Positions 16,888 to 26,750 of a DNA stretch of 64,000 nucleotides are shown here, in pieces. Origin of the DNA: [Streptosporangium] indianense (lineage in GTDB: Bacteria > Actinomycetota > Actinomycetes > Streptomycetales > Streptomycetaceae); contig NZ_JAKEIO010000014.1 of the NCBI RefSeq assembly GCF_021474405.1, positions 1 to 64,000 on the forward strand, read 5' to 3'. Positions within the stretch are counted from its first letter, which is position 1; every line of letters begins with the position of its first letter. The translations under genes and the position numbers were made by a program. The notes under the pieces were generated by a model. It was given only the letters and a program-made list of their open reading frames with translations. It made no database searches and was not told where the DNA came from.

Positions 16888-17885
16888 GCGTTGGCCCCCG
16901 AGTACTCCTTGCGGCGGGCGATGATCGCGCGGGCAGCGCCGTTGACCAGCAGGGTGATGACGAACAGGACCAGACCGGAGGCGATCAGCGCGTCGCGGCC
17001 GAACTCGGTGGCCTCACCGAACTTGCTGGCGATGTTCTGGGCGAACGTGCCGCCGCCCGGGTCGAGCAGGCTGGCCTGGATGTCGAAGGTCGGGGAGAGC
17101 ACGGTGGCGACGGCCATGGTCTCGCCGAGGGCGCGGCCGAGGCCGAGCATCGAGGCGGAGATGACACCGGAGCGGCCGAAGGGCAGAACCGCCATGCGGA
17201 TCACTTCCCAGCGGGTGGCGCCGAGCGCCAGGGCCGCCTCCTCGTGCATCTGCGGGACCTGGCGGAAGACCTCACGGCTCACGTTGGTGATGATAGGCAG
17301 GATCATGATCGCGAGCAGGATGCCGACGGTCAGCATCGAGCGGGGGGCGCCGCCCTCCCACGAGAAGACGCCGGTCCACCCGAAGTAGTCGTTCAGCCAG
17401 CCGAAGAGGCCGGTCATGTTCGGCACCAGGACGAGGGCGCCCCAGAGGCCGTAGACGATGGACGGCACCGCGGCGAGCAGGTCGATCACGTACGCGATGG
17501 GGCCGCGGATCCGGCGCGGGGCGTAGTGCGTGAGGAACAGCGCGATGGCGACGGCGACCGGGACCGCGATGACCATGGCGACGATCGAGGAGACGACCGT
17601 GCCGAAGGCCAGGACGGCGATGCCGAAGTTCGGCGGGACGAGGTTGGTGTCCCACTGGAAGGTCGTGAGGAAGTTGCCCTGGTCCTTGCTGATCGCGAGG
17701 GAGGCGCGGTAGGTGAGGAAGACCGCGATCGCGGCCATGACCACCAGCAGCAGGATGCCCGAGCCGCGGGAGAGACCGAGGAAGATCCGGTCTCCGGGCC
17801 GGGTGGCCCCGCGCGCGGCGCGCTTGTCGAGGGAAGGCTGCGGTGCGGGGGGAGGTGCGTCGGTTATCTGTGTGGGTGTGCCCAT
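16884..17885 (-). CDS. pstC: PstC, phosphate ABC transporter permease
   Basis: 333 residues from ATG 17885, with GGAGA 6-7 bases upstream; a longer frame to 17927 has no ribosome site. Six-helix permease with the EEAALALGATRWEVIRMAVLP coupling loop. Pairs with PstA in the membrane. It follows pstS after a strong intercistronic hairpin. Confidence 0.95.
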   Translation of the reverse strand: MGTPTQITDAPPPAPQPSLDKRAARGATRPGDRIFLGLSRGSGILLLVVMAAIAVFLTYRASLAISKDQGNFLTTFQWDTNLVPPNFGIAVLAFGTVVSSIVAMVIAVPVAVAIALFLTHYAPRRIRGPIAYVIDLLAAVPSIVYGLWGALVLVPNMTGLFGWLNDYFGWTGVFSWEGGAPRSMLTVGILLAIMILPIITNVSREVFRQVPQMHEEAALALGATRWEVIRMAVLPFGRSGVISASMLGLGRALGETMAVATVLSPTFDIQASLLDPGGGTFAQNIASKFGEATEFGRDALIASGLVLFVITLLVNGAARAIIARRKEYSGANA

Positions 17886-17947
17886 CGGGTTCTCCGGTCT
17901 GCGGAGCCGTACCGGGGGTACGGCCACTGGCGGCGGTGCACCGGACG

Positions 17948-17983
17948 GTGCGGCCCGGTCCCGGGGAGGGGACCGGGCCGCAC
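17948..17983 (-). terminator. pstS-pstC intercistronic hairpin, probable attenuator
   Basis: Perfect 15-base stem with arms at 17948-17962 and 17969-17983 and a six-base loop, starting 5 bases after the pstS stop. No T run follows on the minus strand. It may stop most transcripts after pstS, or protect the 3' end of the pstS message, so that the binding protein is made in excess over PstCAB. Confidence 0.8.
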
Positions 17984-17988
17984 GCGGG

Positions 17989-19119
17989 TCAGCTCAGGCC
18001 CTCGATGGTGGTGCGGACCTGGGAGATGATGTCGGCGGGGATCGGCGCGTAGTCGTTCTCCGAGAGGACCTTCTGGCCGTCCTCGGAGGCGATGTAGCGC
18101 AGGAACGCCTTGGTGCCGGGCAGGGTGTCGGACTTGTTGCCCTTGTCGCAGACGATCTCGTAGGTGACGAGGACCATCGGGTAGGCGCCCTCGGCCTTGG
18201 TGCCGTAGTTCAGCTGCAGGGACAGGTCCTTGCCCGTGCCGACGACCTTGGCCTCGGAGATCGCCTTGGTGGCGTTCTCGACCGTGGCCTTGACCGGCTG
18301 GGCGGCGCCCGTGTCCAGGTCGACCGTCTTCAGGCCGTCCTTGGCGTACGACAGCTCGAAGTAGCCGATGGCGCCGTTGGTCTGCTTGACCTGCTGGGCG
18401 ACACCGGAGGAGCCGGAGGCGGACTGGCCGCCCTTGGCCTGCCAGGTCTTGCCGCCGTCGTAGGGCCAGTCGCTCTTGGCGGTGGCGATCAGGTACTTGG
18501 TGAAGTTGTCCGTGGTGCCGGAGTCGTCCGAGCGGTGGAAGGCCTGGATCTTGAGGTCCGGGAGCTTCGCGTCGGGGTTCAGCTTCTTGATCGCCGCGTC
18601 GTTCCAGTTGGTGATCTTGCCGTTGAAGATCTTCGCCAGGGTCGGGGCGTCCAGGACGAGGTTGTCCACGCCGTTGACGTTGTAGCCGACCGCGATCGGG
18701 CCGCCGACCATCGGCAGGTCGATGCCCTGGCCGCCGTTGCAGACCTTCTTGGAGGCGGCGACCTCGTCGGGCTTCAGCGCCGAGTCGGAGCCGGCGAAGG
18801 CGACCTGGCCCTGGGTGAACGCGGTGACGCCGGCGCCGGAGCCGCCGCCCTTGTAGTTGATCTGGAGGCCCTGGCAGGCCGCGGTGAACTGCTTCACCCA
18901 GGCGTCGATCGCGTTCTTCTGCGCGGACGAGCCGTCGGCCAGCAGCTGGCCCTTGGCGTCGTCGCACTTGACGTTGCTCGGCGCGGCGGCGTTGGAGGAG
19001 CCGCCGTCGTTGCTGTTGCCGCCGGTGTCGTCGGAGCCGCACGCCGTGAGGGCCAGGGCGCCGGAGACGGCGAGAGCACCGAGAGCGAGGGCCCGCCGGT
19101 TCATGCGCTGAAGCTTCAC
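17989..19119 (-). CDS. pstS: PstS, phosphate-binding lipoprotein
   Basis: 376 residues from GTG 19119 with AAGGA upstream; the frame runs open to 19260 without another good start. Lipoprotein signal peptide ending in LTAC (Cys27), then a Ser/Gly/Asn linker and the PBP domain with QLLADGSSAQKNAI and GSGAGVTAF, the phosphate-binding loops. It captures phosphate outside the membrane for PstCAB. A PHO box lies upstream. First gene of the pstSCAB operon. Confidence 0.97.
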   Translation of the reverse strand: MKLQRMNRRALALGALAVSGALALTACGSDDTGGNSNDGGSSNAAAPSNVKCDDAKGQLLADGSSAQKNAIDAWVKQFTAACQGLQINYKGGGSGAGVTAFTQGQVAFAGSDSALKPDEVAASKKVCNGGQGIDLPMVGGPIAVGYNVNGVDNLVLDAPTLAKIFNGKITNWNDAAIKKLNPDAKLPDLKIQAFHRSDDSGTTDNFTKYLIATAKSDWPYDGGKTWQAKGGQSASGSSGVAQQVKQTNGAIGYFELSYAKDGLKTVDLDTGAAQPVKATVENATKAISEAKVVGTGKDLSLQLNYGTKAEGAYPMVLVTYEIVCDKGNKSDTLPGTKAFLRYIASEDGQKVLSENDYAPIPADIISQVRTTIEGLS

Positions 19120-19255
19120 TTGAGTTCCTTCCAGGAGCCGCCGTCCTGATCGGCGGCGTGCGAAGTCTGAGTGACGCTGACGCGGTCGCGCTCCGTGGGC
19201 ACGGCTCACGTCGGTAAGGCTGAAATTAGGCAGATCAGGTGAAGCCGCCGATGGC

Positions 19256-19277
19256 CGCAAATGAACGAGGGGTGAAC
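19256..19277 (-). promoter_or_regulatory. PHO box (PhoP-binding direct repeats) of pstS
   Basis: Read on the minus strand, two abutting 11-mers, GTTCACCCCTC and GTTCATTTGCG, match the direct-repeat units bound by PhoP in Streptomyces. A possible -10 (TAATTT at 19223-19228) follows 27 bases later, placing the box over the -35 region as expected for activation by phosphate starvation. Confidence 0.85.
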
Positions 19278-19365
19278 CCCTGTCTAAGGCCTGGTGAGGT
19301 CACGGAATGCTTACGGGGAGAGAACGACGGGATTCCGCTTTTGCGGACGAAGCGGGACCGTTCGG

Positions 19366-19815
19366 TCAGCCGGCCGTGCGCGGCAGGTGCAGCACGGCGA
19401 GCAGCTCGTCGACCAGGGGCCGGTCGTGGGGTTGTGTGAGACGGTCGCGGGCGGCGGCGGGCGCCAGCCACACCACCTGATCCACCTCGTCCGTCGGCAC
19501 GAACGCGCAGCTCACCGCCTCGGCGGCCCAGTAGCGGACCTGCTTGGGGCGACCGTTCGCCGGATACCGCTGGGTGGACAGCTCGGGGCCCGGCACGGCT
19601 CGGCATCCCGTCTCCTCCGCCACCTCGCGCAGGGCTCCGGCGAGGGCCTCCTCGCCGCGCTTCAGTTTCCCCTTCGGCCACGACCAGTCGTCGTATTTCG
19701 GCCGGTGGACGAGGCAGAGCTCCGCCTCGCCGGTAACCCGCGAGCGGCGCCACAGGACGCAGCCGGCCGCCTGGACCGTGGTGTCTCGGCCCGAGGCGTT
19801 CTTGGGGGTGTTCAC
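19366..19815 (-). CDS. Nudix hydrolase
   Basis: 149 residues. The Nudix box GX5EX7REUXEEXGU is complete: GEEALAGALREVAEETG, flanked by a WSWPKGKLKRG entry. Nudix enzymes cleave X-linked nucleoside diphosphates, including oxidised nucleotides and diphosphoinositol or polyphosphate-like compounds. It lies between the CHAD and pst genes. Its neighbourhood of polyphosphate genes hints at a phosphate-related substrate, but that is inference. Overlaps nothing; 32 bases after the CHAD gene. Confidence 0.9.
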   Translation of the reverse strand: MNTPKNASGRDTTVQAAGCVLWRRSRVTGEAELCLVHRPKYDDWSWPKGKLKRGEEALAGALREVAEETGCRAVPGPELSTQRYPANGRPKQVRYWAAEAVSCAFVPTDEVDQVVWLAPAAARDRLTQPHDRPLVDELLAVLHLPRTAG

Positions 19816-19847
19816 CGGGTCTCACCGCCTCCTGGTGCCTGGCCTGG

Positions 19848-20972
19848 TCATGACGCGCCCACGGTCTCCTTCTGCCAGGCCTGCTGGAAGGCGAAGCGCG
19901 CCGCCTCCACCTCGTGCCGCTGGTCGGCGTGGAGCACGCCGAGGGCGTAGGCCGTGGCCGGGGCGATGCGCGGGGTACGGGCCGCCTGGGCCGCCGCTGC
20001 CGCCGCCTCCGAGGCGTCACGGTGCCGGTTCAGGGCCTGGCCCGCGGAGAGCAGGCGCAGGTCCACCACGGCGTTGCCCTTGGGCCCGCTGACGGCCTCG
20101 CGGGCGTAGCGGTGCAGGCGCAACAGCAGACGGACCTGGTGCCACGGGGCGTCCTGCGGGTGCGGGACCGTGTCCGGGGACAGTCCGTGGACGAGTGCCG
20201 TGGCGTTGTACGGGTTTCCCGCGGTGACCAGAGGGAGGGCGCTCACGGCGTCGGCGAGGCGGTCCTGGGCGGCGGCGGCCAGGGGGCGCAGGTCGGTGGC
20301 GCCGGCGGCCTCGGTCAGCGGAACCTCACTGGCCAGGACCGCGACCTTGTCCGCGACGGCGTGGAAGCGGCTGCTGCCCAGGGCCTGCAGGGCCGTGGAG
20401 TGGGCGCGGGTGCGGGCGAGGGTGAGCTGGCGGTCGAGCAGGGCGCCCGCCTTCGCCGCTCCCACGGTCAGGTTGCCGCGTTCCGGTGCCGAGGCCGGGG
20501 CGGTGCGCAGCCCGGCCTCTCCCGGTGCCGCCGCGCCCAGCCGTGCCGCCCCGGCGGCACGACCGCCCGCAGCCGAGGCGGCCGCCTGGGACGGGAGGGC
20601 CGAGGAGCCCGACAGGCGGTGCAGGGCCGTCAACAGGCGTTCCAGCCGGGCCGTGTACGCGTGCTCCATCGCCAGCGTCCCCGACACCCAGGCCAGTTCG
20701 GGGCGCATCGCCTCGCACCAGTCCGCGTCGAGCAGCGACTGGAACGAGTGCAGGCTGGCGCTGATGCGCCGGGCCGAGCGGCGCAGGGCACGGGCCGCCT
20801 CGGCCGAGTCTTCCGAGCCGTTCGCCCCCGACCCCGTCTCCCGGTGCAGGCGCAGCGCCCGGAGGAACTCCGTCGCCTGGGCCCGCAGATAGCCCGCGAG
20901 GGCGTCTCCGGTGGGGGCGGGCCCGACGTGCCTGGACCGGGGGTCCGTCGGGTCAAGGTGTCGCTGTGCCAC
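19848..20972 (-). CDS. CHAD-domain protein, probable polyphosphate binder
   Basis: 374 residues, helical, rich in Arg, His and Ala. Pattern of the CHAD domain (conserved histidines and basic residues on helices): [18 protein letters not shown], then [16 protein letters not shown] and [19 protein letters not shown] domains bind polyphosphate. The start overlaps the end of ppk by 20 bases, so the polyphosphate maker and a polyphosphate binder are co-expressed. An Ala/Gly-rich linker near residue 150 separates two helical halves. Confidence 0.85.
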   Translation of the reverse strand: MAQRHLDPTDPRSRHVGPAPTGDALAGYLRAQATEFLRALRLHRETGSGANGSEDSAEAARALRRSARRISASLHSFQSLLDADWCEAMRPELAWVSGTLAMEHAYTARLERLLTALHRLSGSSALPSQAAASAAGGRAAGAARLGAAAPGEAGLRTAPASAPERGNLTVGAAKAGALLDRQLTLARTRAHSTALQALGSSRFHAVADKVAVLASEVPLTEAAGATDLRPLAAAAQDRLADAVSALPLVTAGNPYNATALVHGLSPDTVPHPQDAPWHQVRLLLRLHRYAREAVSGPKGNAVVDLRLLSAGQALNRHRDASEAAAAAAQAARTPRIAPATAYALGVLHADQRHEVEAARFAFQQAWQKETVGAS

Positions 20973-23184
20973 GCCGGCGCCTCCGGGCGTCTATGAGCAT
21001 CTCCTGGACGTTGCGCAGGGGCTGTCCGTCCGCGTCGGTCGCATGCCGGGTCCAGTCGCCGTCCGGGCCGAGGTGCCAGGAGGCGGTGGAGTCGGACATG
21101 CCGGTCTCCAGCAGCCGGTTCAGAGCTGCCCGGTGGGCCGGGTCGGTGACCCGCACCAGGGCCTCTATCCGGCGGTCGAGGTTGCGATGCATCATGTCGG
21201 CGCTGCCGAACCACACCTCGGGCTCGCCGCCGTTGCCGAAGGCGAACACCCGGGAGTGCTCCAGGAAACGGCCGAGGATCGAGCGGACCCGGATGTTCTC
21301 CGACAGGCCCGCCACGCCCGGGCGCACCGCGCAGATGCCGCGCACCCAGATGTCCACCGGCACACCGGCCTGGGCGGCGCGGTAGCAGGCGTCGATGACG
21401 GCCTCGTCGACCATCGAGTTGACCTTGATGCGGACGTACGCGGGCCGTCCCGCGCGGTGGTGCTGGATCTCCTTGGTGATCCGTGAGACCAGGCCGTCGC
21501 GCAGCGACTTGGGGGCGACCAGCAGACGGCGGTAGGTCTCCCGGCGCGAGTAGCCGGACAGGCGGTTGAAGAGGTCCGAGAGGTCCGCGCCGACCTGCGG
21601 GTCGGCCGTGAGCAGACCGAGGTCCTCGTAGAGGCGGGCCGTCTTGGGGTGGTAATTGCCGGTGCCGACGTGGCTGTAGCGGCGCAGCGTCTCGCCCTCC
21701 TGGCGGACCACCAGCGACAGCTTGCAGTGGGTCTTCAGCCCGACCAGGCCGTAGACCACGTGGCAGCCGGCCTCCTCCAGCTTGCGCGCCCACTTGATGT
21801 TGGCGTGCTCGTCGAAGCGGGCCTTGATCTCGACCAGGACCAGGACCTGCTTGCCGGTCTCGGCGGCCTCGATGAGCGCGTCGACTATGGGGGAGTCGCC
21901 CGAAGTCCGGTACAGGGTCTGCTTGATGGCGAGCACGTCCGGGTCGCCGGCGGCCTGCTCCAGGAAGGCCTGCACGGACGTGGAGAACGAGTCGTAGGGG
22001 TGGTGCAGCAGGACGTCCCGCTCGCGCAGCGCGGCGAAGATGTCGGGCGCGGACGCCGACTCGACCTCGGCGAGGTCGCGGTGGGTGCCGGCGACGAACT
22101 TGCGGTACTTGAGCTCCGGCCGGTCCAGGGAGGCGATGCGGAACAGGCCGGTGAGGTCCAGCGGGCCCGGCAGCGGGTAGACCTCGGCCTCGCTGATCTT
22201 CAGCTCGCGCACCAGCAGGTCCAGGACCTCGCGGTCGATGGACTCCTCGACCTCCAGGCGCACCGGCGGGCCGAAGCGGCGCCGCATGAGCTCCTTCTCC
22301 AGCGCCTGGAGGAGGTTCTCGGCGTCGTCCTCCTCGACTTCCAGGTCCTCGTTGCGGGTGAGGCGGAAGGCGTGGTGCTCCAGGACCTCCATGCCCGGGA
22401 ACAGCTCCTCCAGGTGGGCGGCGATGACGTCCTCGATGGGGACGTAGCGGCCCGGGGAGCTCTCCAGGAACCTCGACAGCAGCGGGGGCACCTTCACCCG
22501 GGCGAAGTGCTTGTGGCCGGTGACCGGGTTGCGCACCACGACGGCCAGGTTCAGGGACAGGCCGGAGATGTACGGGAAGGGGTGCGCCGGGTCGACCGCC
22601 AGCGGGGTCAGCACGGGGAAGATCTGGTGCCGGAACAGGGTGAACAGGCGGGCCTGCTCCTTCTCCTGCAGTTCGTTCCAGCGGACCAGGTGGATGCCCT
22701 CCTCCGCGAGTGCGGGGGCGACGTCCTCGTGGTAGCAGGCGGCGTGCCGGGCCATGAGCTCGCGGGAGCGGGCCCAGATCATCTCCAGCACCTCGCGCGG
22801 CTGGAGGCCGGAGGCGGAGCGGGTGGCCACGCCGGTGGCGATACGGCGCTTCAGTCCGGCCACCCGGACCATGAAGAACTCGTCCAGGTTGCTGGCGAAG
22901 ATCGCGAGGAAGTTGGCCCGCTCCAGCAGGGGTGTGTTGGGGTCCTCGGCGAGTTCGAGCACCCGCTCGTTGAACGCGAGCCAGCTGCGCTCCCGGTCGA
23001 GGAACCGGCCCTGGGGCAGCTCGGCGCCGTCGGCGTGCGACTCCTCGTAGGCGTCGAGGTCGGCGTCGATGTCCGGTTCGAGATCGGAGACGGCTGCCGC
23101 GACCGTGTGAGGGCGGTGGGCTGCGATGGAGCCCACGGAGGGCTGCTGGTGCTGGACCTGTGCCTGGGTGTTCGGCTGGCTCAT
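20953..23184 (-). CDS. ppk: polyphosphate kinase
   Basis: 743 residues from ATG 23184; an upstream frame to 23460 is unlikely. Contains [19 protein letters not shown] at the N-terminus and the phospho-acceptor motif [12 protein letters not shown] with the catalytic His, plus a late [14 protein letters not shown]. It makes polyphosphate from ATP reversibly. An N-terminal extension of about 65 acidic residues precedes the conserved core. Followed in the operon by CHAD and Nudix genes. The upstream region has a possible degenerate PHO box (23336-23357). Confidence 0.96.
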   Translation of the reverse strand: MSQPNTQAQVQHQQPSVGSIAAHRPHTVAAAVSDLEPDIDADLDAYEESHADGAELPQGRFLDRERSWLAFNERVLELAEDPNTPLLERANFLAIFASNLDEFFMVRVAGLKRRIATGVATRSASGLQPREVLEMIWARSRELMARHAACYHEDVAPALAEEGIHLVRWNELQEKEQARLFTLFRHQIFPVLTPLAVDPAHPFPYISGLSLNLAVVVRNPVTGHKHFARVKVPPLLSRFLESSPGRYVPIEDVIAAHLEELFPGMEVLEHHAFRLTRNEDLEVEEDDAENLLQALEKELMRRRFGPPVRLEVEESIDREVLDLLVRELKISEAEVYPLPGPLDLTGLFRIASLDRPELKYRKFVAGTHRDLAEVESASAPDIFAALRERDVLLHHPYDSFSTSVQAFLEQAAGDPDVLAIKQTLYRTSGDSPIVDALIEAAETGKQVLVLVEIKARFDEHANIKWARKLEEAGCHVVYGLVGLKTHCKLSLVVRQEGETLRRYSHVGTGNYHPKTARLYEDLGLLTADPQVGADLSDLFNRLSGYSRRETYRRLLVAPKSLRDGLVSRITKEIQHHRAGRPAYVRIKVNSMVDEAVIDACYRAAQAGVPVDIWVRGICAVRPGVAGLSENIRVRSILGRFLEHSRVFAFGNGGEPEVWFGSADMMHRNLDRRIEALVRVTDPAHRAALNRLLETGMSDSTASWHLGPDGDWTRHATDADGQPLRNVQEMLIDARRRRRGTATP

Positions 23185-23323
23185 GGACCCATTCTTCCGC
23201 GCCGCGAGCATCACGGGCGCGTCGGACAGCGCGGGCGGGAGCGGAGGTGCCACATGAGTGCTCCCGTTTCCCTCGGGACCCTCGCGGGGCGGGGGAGGCT
23301 CGGGCACGGCGGGATTCATTGGC

Positions 23324-23357
23324 CGAGCTTCGCAAGCTCGTCTGAATCGACGGTTAC
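23324..23357 (-). promoter_or_regulatory. candidate regulatory segment upstream of ppk
   Basis: A 17-base inverted repeat (CGAGCTT-CGC-AAGCTCG, 23324-23340) partly overlaps two 11-mers read on the minus strand, GTAACCGTCGA and TTCAGACGAGC (23336-23357). These resemble PHO-box repeats only loosely. Located about 140-170 bases before the ppk start. Confidence 0.4.
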
Positions 23358-23542
23358 GGAGACATGACGTGCGGGACACCGGGGGGCGGCCCGCGGGCGT
23401 CCACAGGGCCGGTTGGGCGGCCGGGCCGGCTGCCCACAGGCTGTGGACACGGCTCGGCACGACGCCGTGTCACCGGCCGGCAGCAGCCGTGTGCGTGCGG
23501 TCCGCGCGTCCATCCCCCCGTGGAAGGACGCGCGGACCGGGC

Positions 23543-24469
23543 TCAGGGGAGGCGGCGGTTCAGGACGAGGCAGGCGGTGGCCGTCGCGGCGGCGGTCACG
23601 GCCAGCAGGAGGCCGGTTTCCATGGACTGCAGCGGCCAGAAGTGCGACTCGGGGTGGAAGGTCGCGCGGGTGAGCGTCACGCCGTGCCGGGGGGTGTCGG
23701 CCCAGGCGACCTGGAACGCGGAGCGGGGCAGTTCGAGGCTGCCGGCCTCGGTGCGGGTCACGGCCGGCCAGAGGTCTTCGCGGTGCCGCTCCAGGACGCT
23801 GTGGACGAGCAGGGCGGCGGCGAGGGCCACGCCCGTGGCGGGCAGGGCGCGGCGCCACAGCAGTCCGGCGAGGGCGCCGAGGGCCAGGCCGGCCAGGGCG
23901 TAGGCCACGGCCACCGGGCCCGTCGACACGAACGCGTCCGGGTAGTACCAGTCGCCGACCAGGTCGGGATCGCCGTCCCCGCGCGCCCAGCGGTTCAGCA
24001 GGACGAGCGTGCCGGTGCCGGCGGTGAGCAGGACGGCCGGGACGGCCAGCTTCACGGCCAGCCAGCGCAGGGGGCCGACCGACTGCGTCCAGGCCAGCCG
24101 GGCGGTGCCGCTCTCCAGTTCCCGGCCGACCAGGGCGCCGCCCGCCCAGGCGGCCACGGGGAACATCACCCAGGACAGGACGGTGGCGAGTACGGCGATG
24201 CCGTTCGCGTAGGTCTCGTCGGCGGTGATCGCCTCGACCGCAGCGCAGGAGGGGAGCCGGTCGGTCGGCGGCGTGGCACAGGCGCTCATGCCGTCGCGGG
24301 CCTCGTCCCCGAGGGAATGCAGCCAGATCAGGGCGGCCGTCGCGGCGGCCAGAGCCGACAGCCACAGGACGAGGGCCGTGCGGTGGGTCCGGGCGACCGC
24401 CCGCAGCAGGCCGCCCCGGTGGCGGACGGGGCGGGCGGCGGGGGTGGTCGCCGCGGTGAGGGCGGTCAT
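23543..24469 (-). CDS. ABC transporter permease (second of pair)
   Basis: 308 residues from ATG 24469, which overlaps the stop of the preceding permease gene as ATGA. About six transmembrane helices with an extracytoplasmic loop between. The GRELESGTARLAWTQSVGP motif is shared almost word for word with the upstream paralogue. ABC-2-type permease, probably a half of a heterodimeric exporter served by the ATPase at 25470-26354. Substrate unknown; related systems confer antibiotic or envelope-stress resistance. Confidence 0.82.
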   Translation of the reverse strand: MTALTAATTPAARPVRHRGGLLRAVARTHRTALVLWLSALAAATAALIWLHSLGDEARDGMSACATPPTDRLPSCAAVEAITADETYANGIAVLATVLSWVMFPVAAWAGGALVGRELESGTARLAWTQSVGPLRWLAVKLAVPAVLLTAGTGTLVLLNRWARGDGDPDLVGDWYYPDAFVSTGPVAVAYALAGLALGALAGLLWRRALPATGVALAAALLVHSVLERHREDLWPAVTRTEAGSLELPRSAFQVAWADTPRHGVTLTRATFHPESHFWPLQSMETGLLLAVTAAATATACLVLNRRLP

Positions 24470-25473
24470 ACGGCGGCTCCCGTGCGGCGGCGCAGCAGGA
24501 CGAAGGCGGTCGCGGCAGCCAGGGCGGCGACGGCGAGGAGGAGGCCGGTCTCCATGAGCTGGAGGGGCCAGAAGTGGGAGGCCGGGTGGTAGTCGGCGTA
24601 GTAGTGGGTGATGCCGTTCCTGGCGTCGCAGCCGGGCTCGCCCGAGCACGACGGGATCGGGACGCGGGCGCCGGAGGCGGTCAGGGCGCCGGTCTCGACG
24701 ATCATGCTGTCGGAGCCGGCGGTGCCGTCCTCCAGGCCCCTCACCGCCGTCTTCACCGGCCACAGGTGCGGGCGCACCTCGTCGAGGACGTAGACGAGTG
24801 ACACGACGGCCAGGACCGCGACGCCGAGGGCGGGCAGCGTCCGGCGCAGCAGCAGCCCGACCAGGACGCCGATGGCCAGGGCGGCGAGGGCCTGGGCGGC
24901 GGCGATGGTGCCGTTGATCTCGAAGGTGCCGTCGTCGTACCACGCGCGCCAGCTCATGACGCCGAGCGGGGCGAGGTCCGACGACCACAGCATGCGATGC
25001 AGCAGCGTCAGCGTGAGCGTGCCCGCCATGAGCAGCACGGCCGGAACCGCGAGCTTGGCGGCCAGCCAGCGCAGGGGGCCCACCGACTGGGTCCAGGCGA
25101 GCTGAGCGGTGCCGTTCTCCAGCTCGCGGCCGATGAGGGCGCCGGCCGCCCAGGCCCCGGTGAGCAGCGGGAGGAGCCTGATGAGGCCGATGCCGACCGC
25201 TACGGCCGTCTGGTACCGGCTGTTCGCGGGGCCGGGGATGTCGCAGCCCAGGTTCGGGTGGGACAGGTCGCAGCCCGTGTCCGTGTACTCGGTCCAGGCG
25301 GCGTCCGCACCCGGGCCCATCGCCCACAGCAGCGCCCCGGCGGCCACCACCACCAGCCCCAGCCAGAACAGCAGCGCCGAGCGGTGCAGCCGGAGCATGG
25401 CCAGGACCAGGCCGCGCGACGGCGAGGTGCGCCGGGGGACGGCTGGTGTCGTCAGGGTGTCGAGGGCGGTCAT
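24466..25473 (-). CDS. ABC transporter permease (first of pair)
   Basis: 335 residues, six helices. Shares GRELENGTAQLAWTQSVGP and the C-terminal SHFWPLQLMETGLLLAV pattern with the next gene, so the two arose by duplication. A Cys-containing external loop (SCSGEPGCDARNG) is distinctive. Start overlaps nothing downstream of the ATPase beyond 4 bases (25470-25473). Confidence 0.82.
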   Translation of the reverse strand: MTALDTLTTPAVPRRTSPSRGLVLAMLRLHRSALLFWLGLVVVAAGALLWAMGPGADAAWTEYTDTGCDLSHPNLGCDIPGPANSRYQTAVAVGIGLIRLLPLLTGAWAAGALIGRELENGTAQLAWTQSVGPLRWLAAKLAVPAVLLMAGTLTLTLLHRMLWSSDLAPLGVMSWRAWYDDGTFEINGTIAAAQALAALAIGVLVGLLLRRTLPALGVAVLAVVSLVYVLDEVRPHLWPVKTAVRGLEDGTAGSDSMIVETGALTASGARVPIPSCSGEPGCDARNGITHYYADYHPASHFWPLQLMETGLLLAVAALAAATAFVLLRRRTGAAV

Positions 25474-26354
25474 ACGGCGGCCTCCCGTGCGTCGAGCAGC
25501 AGCGGCGGGGCGTCGGGGGCGCGCAGGTGGGCGAGGACGACCTCCTCCAGGGACGGGCGGTCGCCGTGGAGTCCGTCGCCGAGGGGGCCCGCGGGCCGGA
25601 CCAGGGCGGTCAGCTGGCGGCCGGTGGTGCGGGACTCGACGACCGTGTGCGGGTCGAGGGCGTCGCCCGCCCGGCCCGTGACCAGGGTGTGCGCGGCGAG
25701 CAGTTCGTCCAGGGGCCCGGCGAGCCGGACGCGGCCCGAGCCGAGCAGCAGCAGGTGGTCGCAGGAGCCCTCCAGCTCTGCGACGACGTGCGAGGACATG
25801 ACAACCGTGGTGCCGTGGTCGGCGGCGTCGGCCATGAGCGTGGCCGTCAGCTGGTGCCGGGCGAGCGGGTCGAGGTCGGCCATCGGCTCGTCCAGGAGCA
25901 GCAGTTCGGGACGCTTGCCGAGGGCCAGGGCGAGGGCGACGCGGGTGCGCTGGCCGCCGGAGAGCGCCCGGATCTTCGTGCCGGGGTCGAGGTCGCCCTC
26001 CTCGACGATCCGCTCGGCGGTGCGGGCGTCCCAGCGGCGGGGGTTGAGGTCGCGGCCCAGCCGCAGGGTCCCGGCGATGGTGAGCTGGGGGTACAGGGGC
26101 TTGTTCTGGGCGACGTAGGCGAGGCGCTCGCGGGCCGCGGCCGGGGTCGTGCCGAGCACGGTGACGGTGCCCTCGGTGGGGCGCAGCAGCCCGGCCGCCA
26201 GGGCGAGCAGGGTGGACTTGCCGGCGCCGTTGGGGCCGGTGAGGGCGCAGACGCGGCCCATGGGGAGCCGGAAGGCGCAGCCGTCCAGGGCCGGTGCGCG
26301 GCGTCGCCCGAACCTCCTGCCCAGGCCGGCCGCCTCGATGGCGGTGTCGGTCAT
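25470..26354 (-). CDS. ABC transporter ATP-binding protein
   Basis: 294 residues. Walker A GPNGAGKSTL, signature LSGGQRTRVALALAL, Walker B LLLDEPMADLDP and switch region VVMSSHVVAE are intact. Exporter-type ATPase driving the two permeases encoded after it. Starts inside the GntR stop (26351-26354). Confidence 0.93.
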   Translation of the reverse strand: MTDTAIEAAGLGRRFGRRRAPALDGCAFRLPMGRVCALTGPNGAGKSTLLALAAGLLRPTEGTVTVLGTTPAAARERLAYVAQNKPLYPQLTIAGTLRLGRDLNPRRWDARTAERIVEEGDLDPGTKIRALSGGQRTRVALALALGKRPELLLLDEPMADLDPLARHQLTATLMADAADHGTTVVMSSHVVAELEGSCDHLLLLGSGRVRLAGPLDELLAAHTLVTGRAGDALDPHTVVESRTTGRQLTALVRPAGPLGDGLHGDRPSLEEVVLAHLRAPDAPPLLLDAREAAV

Positions 26355-26743
26355 GCGTCCCCCTTGAAGTCTGCGAAGTGCGCGTCGAGTACGGAAGTGA
26401 AGAGGGCGGCCACGTCCTCGCGCTCCAGACCGGCCTCGCGGGCCCGGGCCGCCCAGGCGTCCAGGTCGGCGCGGAGCGGGGAGTCGGCGGGGGCGGTGCT
26501 CAGGGACTTGCGGACGAACGTGCCCAGTCCGCGGCGGGCCTCGACGAGGCCTTCGCGTTCCAGTTCCCGGTAGGCCTTGAGGACCGTGTTCGGGTTGATG
26601 GCGGTGGCCTCCACGACCTCACGGGCCGTCGGGAGCTTGTCCCCCGGCTCCAACAGGCCGAGCCGCAGGGCCTGCTTGGTCTGCTGGACGATCTGGACGT
26701 AGGTGGCCACGCCGCTGCGCCGGTCGATGCGGTACTCGACCAC
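26351..26743 (-). CDS. GntR regulator, YtrA subfamily
   Basis: 130 residues: winged helix (YVQIVQQTKQALRLGLLEPG, then REVVEATAINPNTVLKAYRELE) and only about 50 residues after it, the short form called YtrA, which regulates adjacent ABC transporter operons. Heads a four-gene operon with every junction overlapping by 4 bases. A long palindrome lies 8 bases upstream of its start, so it most likely represses itself and the transporter. Confidence 0.92.
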   Translation of the reverse strand: MVEYRIDRRSGVATYVQIVQQTKQALRLGLLEPGDKLPTAREVVEATAINPNTVLKAYRELEREGLVEARRGLGTFVRKSLSTAPADSPLRADLDAWAARAREAGLEREDVAALFTSVLDAHFADFKGDA

Positions 26744-26750
26744 TGCCGCA

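Noticed and set aside
20326..22735. Numerous overlapping frames on both strands across ppk and CHAD
   Set aside because: Shadows of the two minus-strand genes, whose motifs and overlaps are clear.
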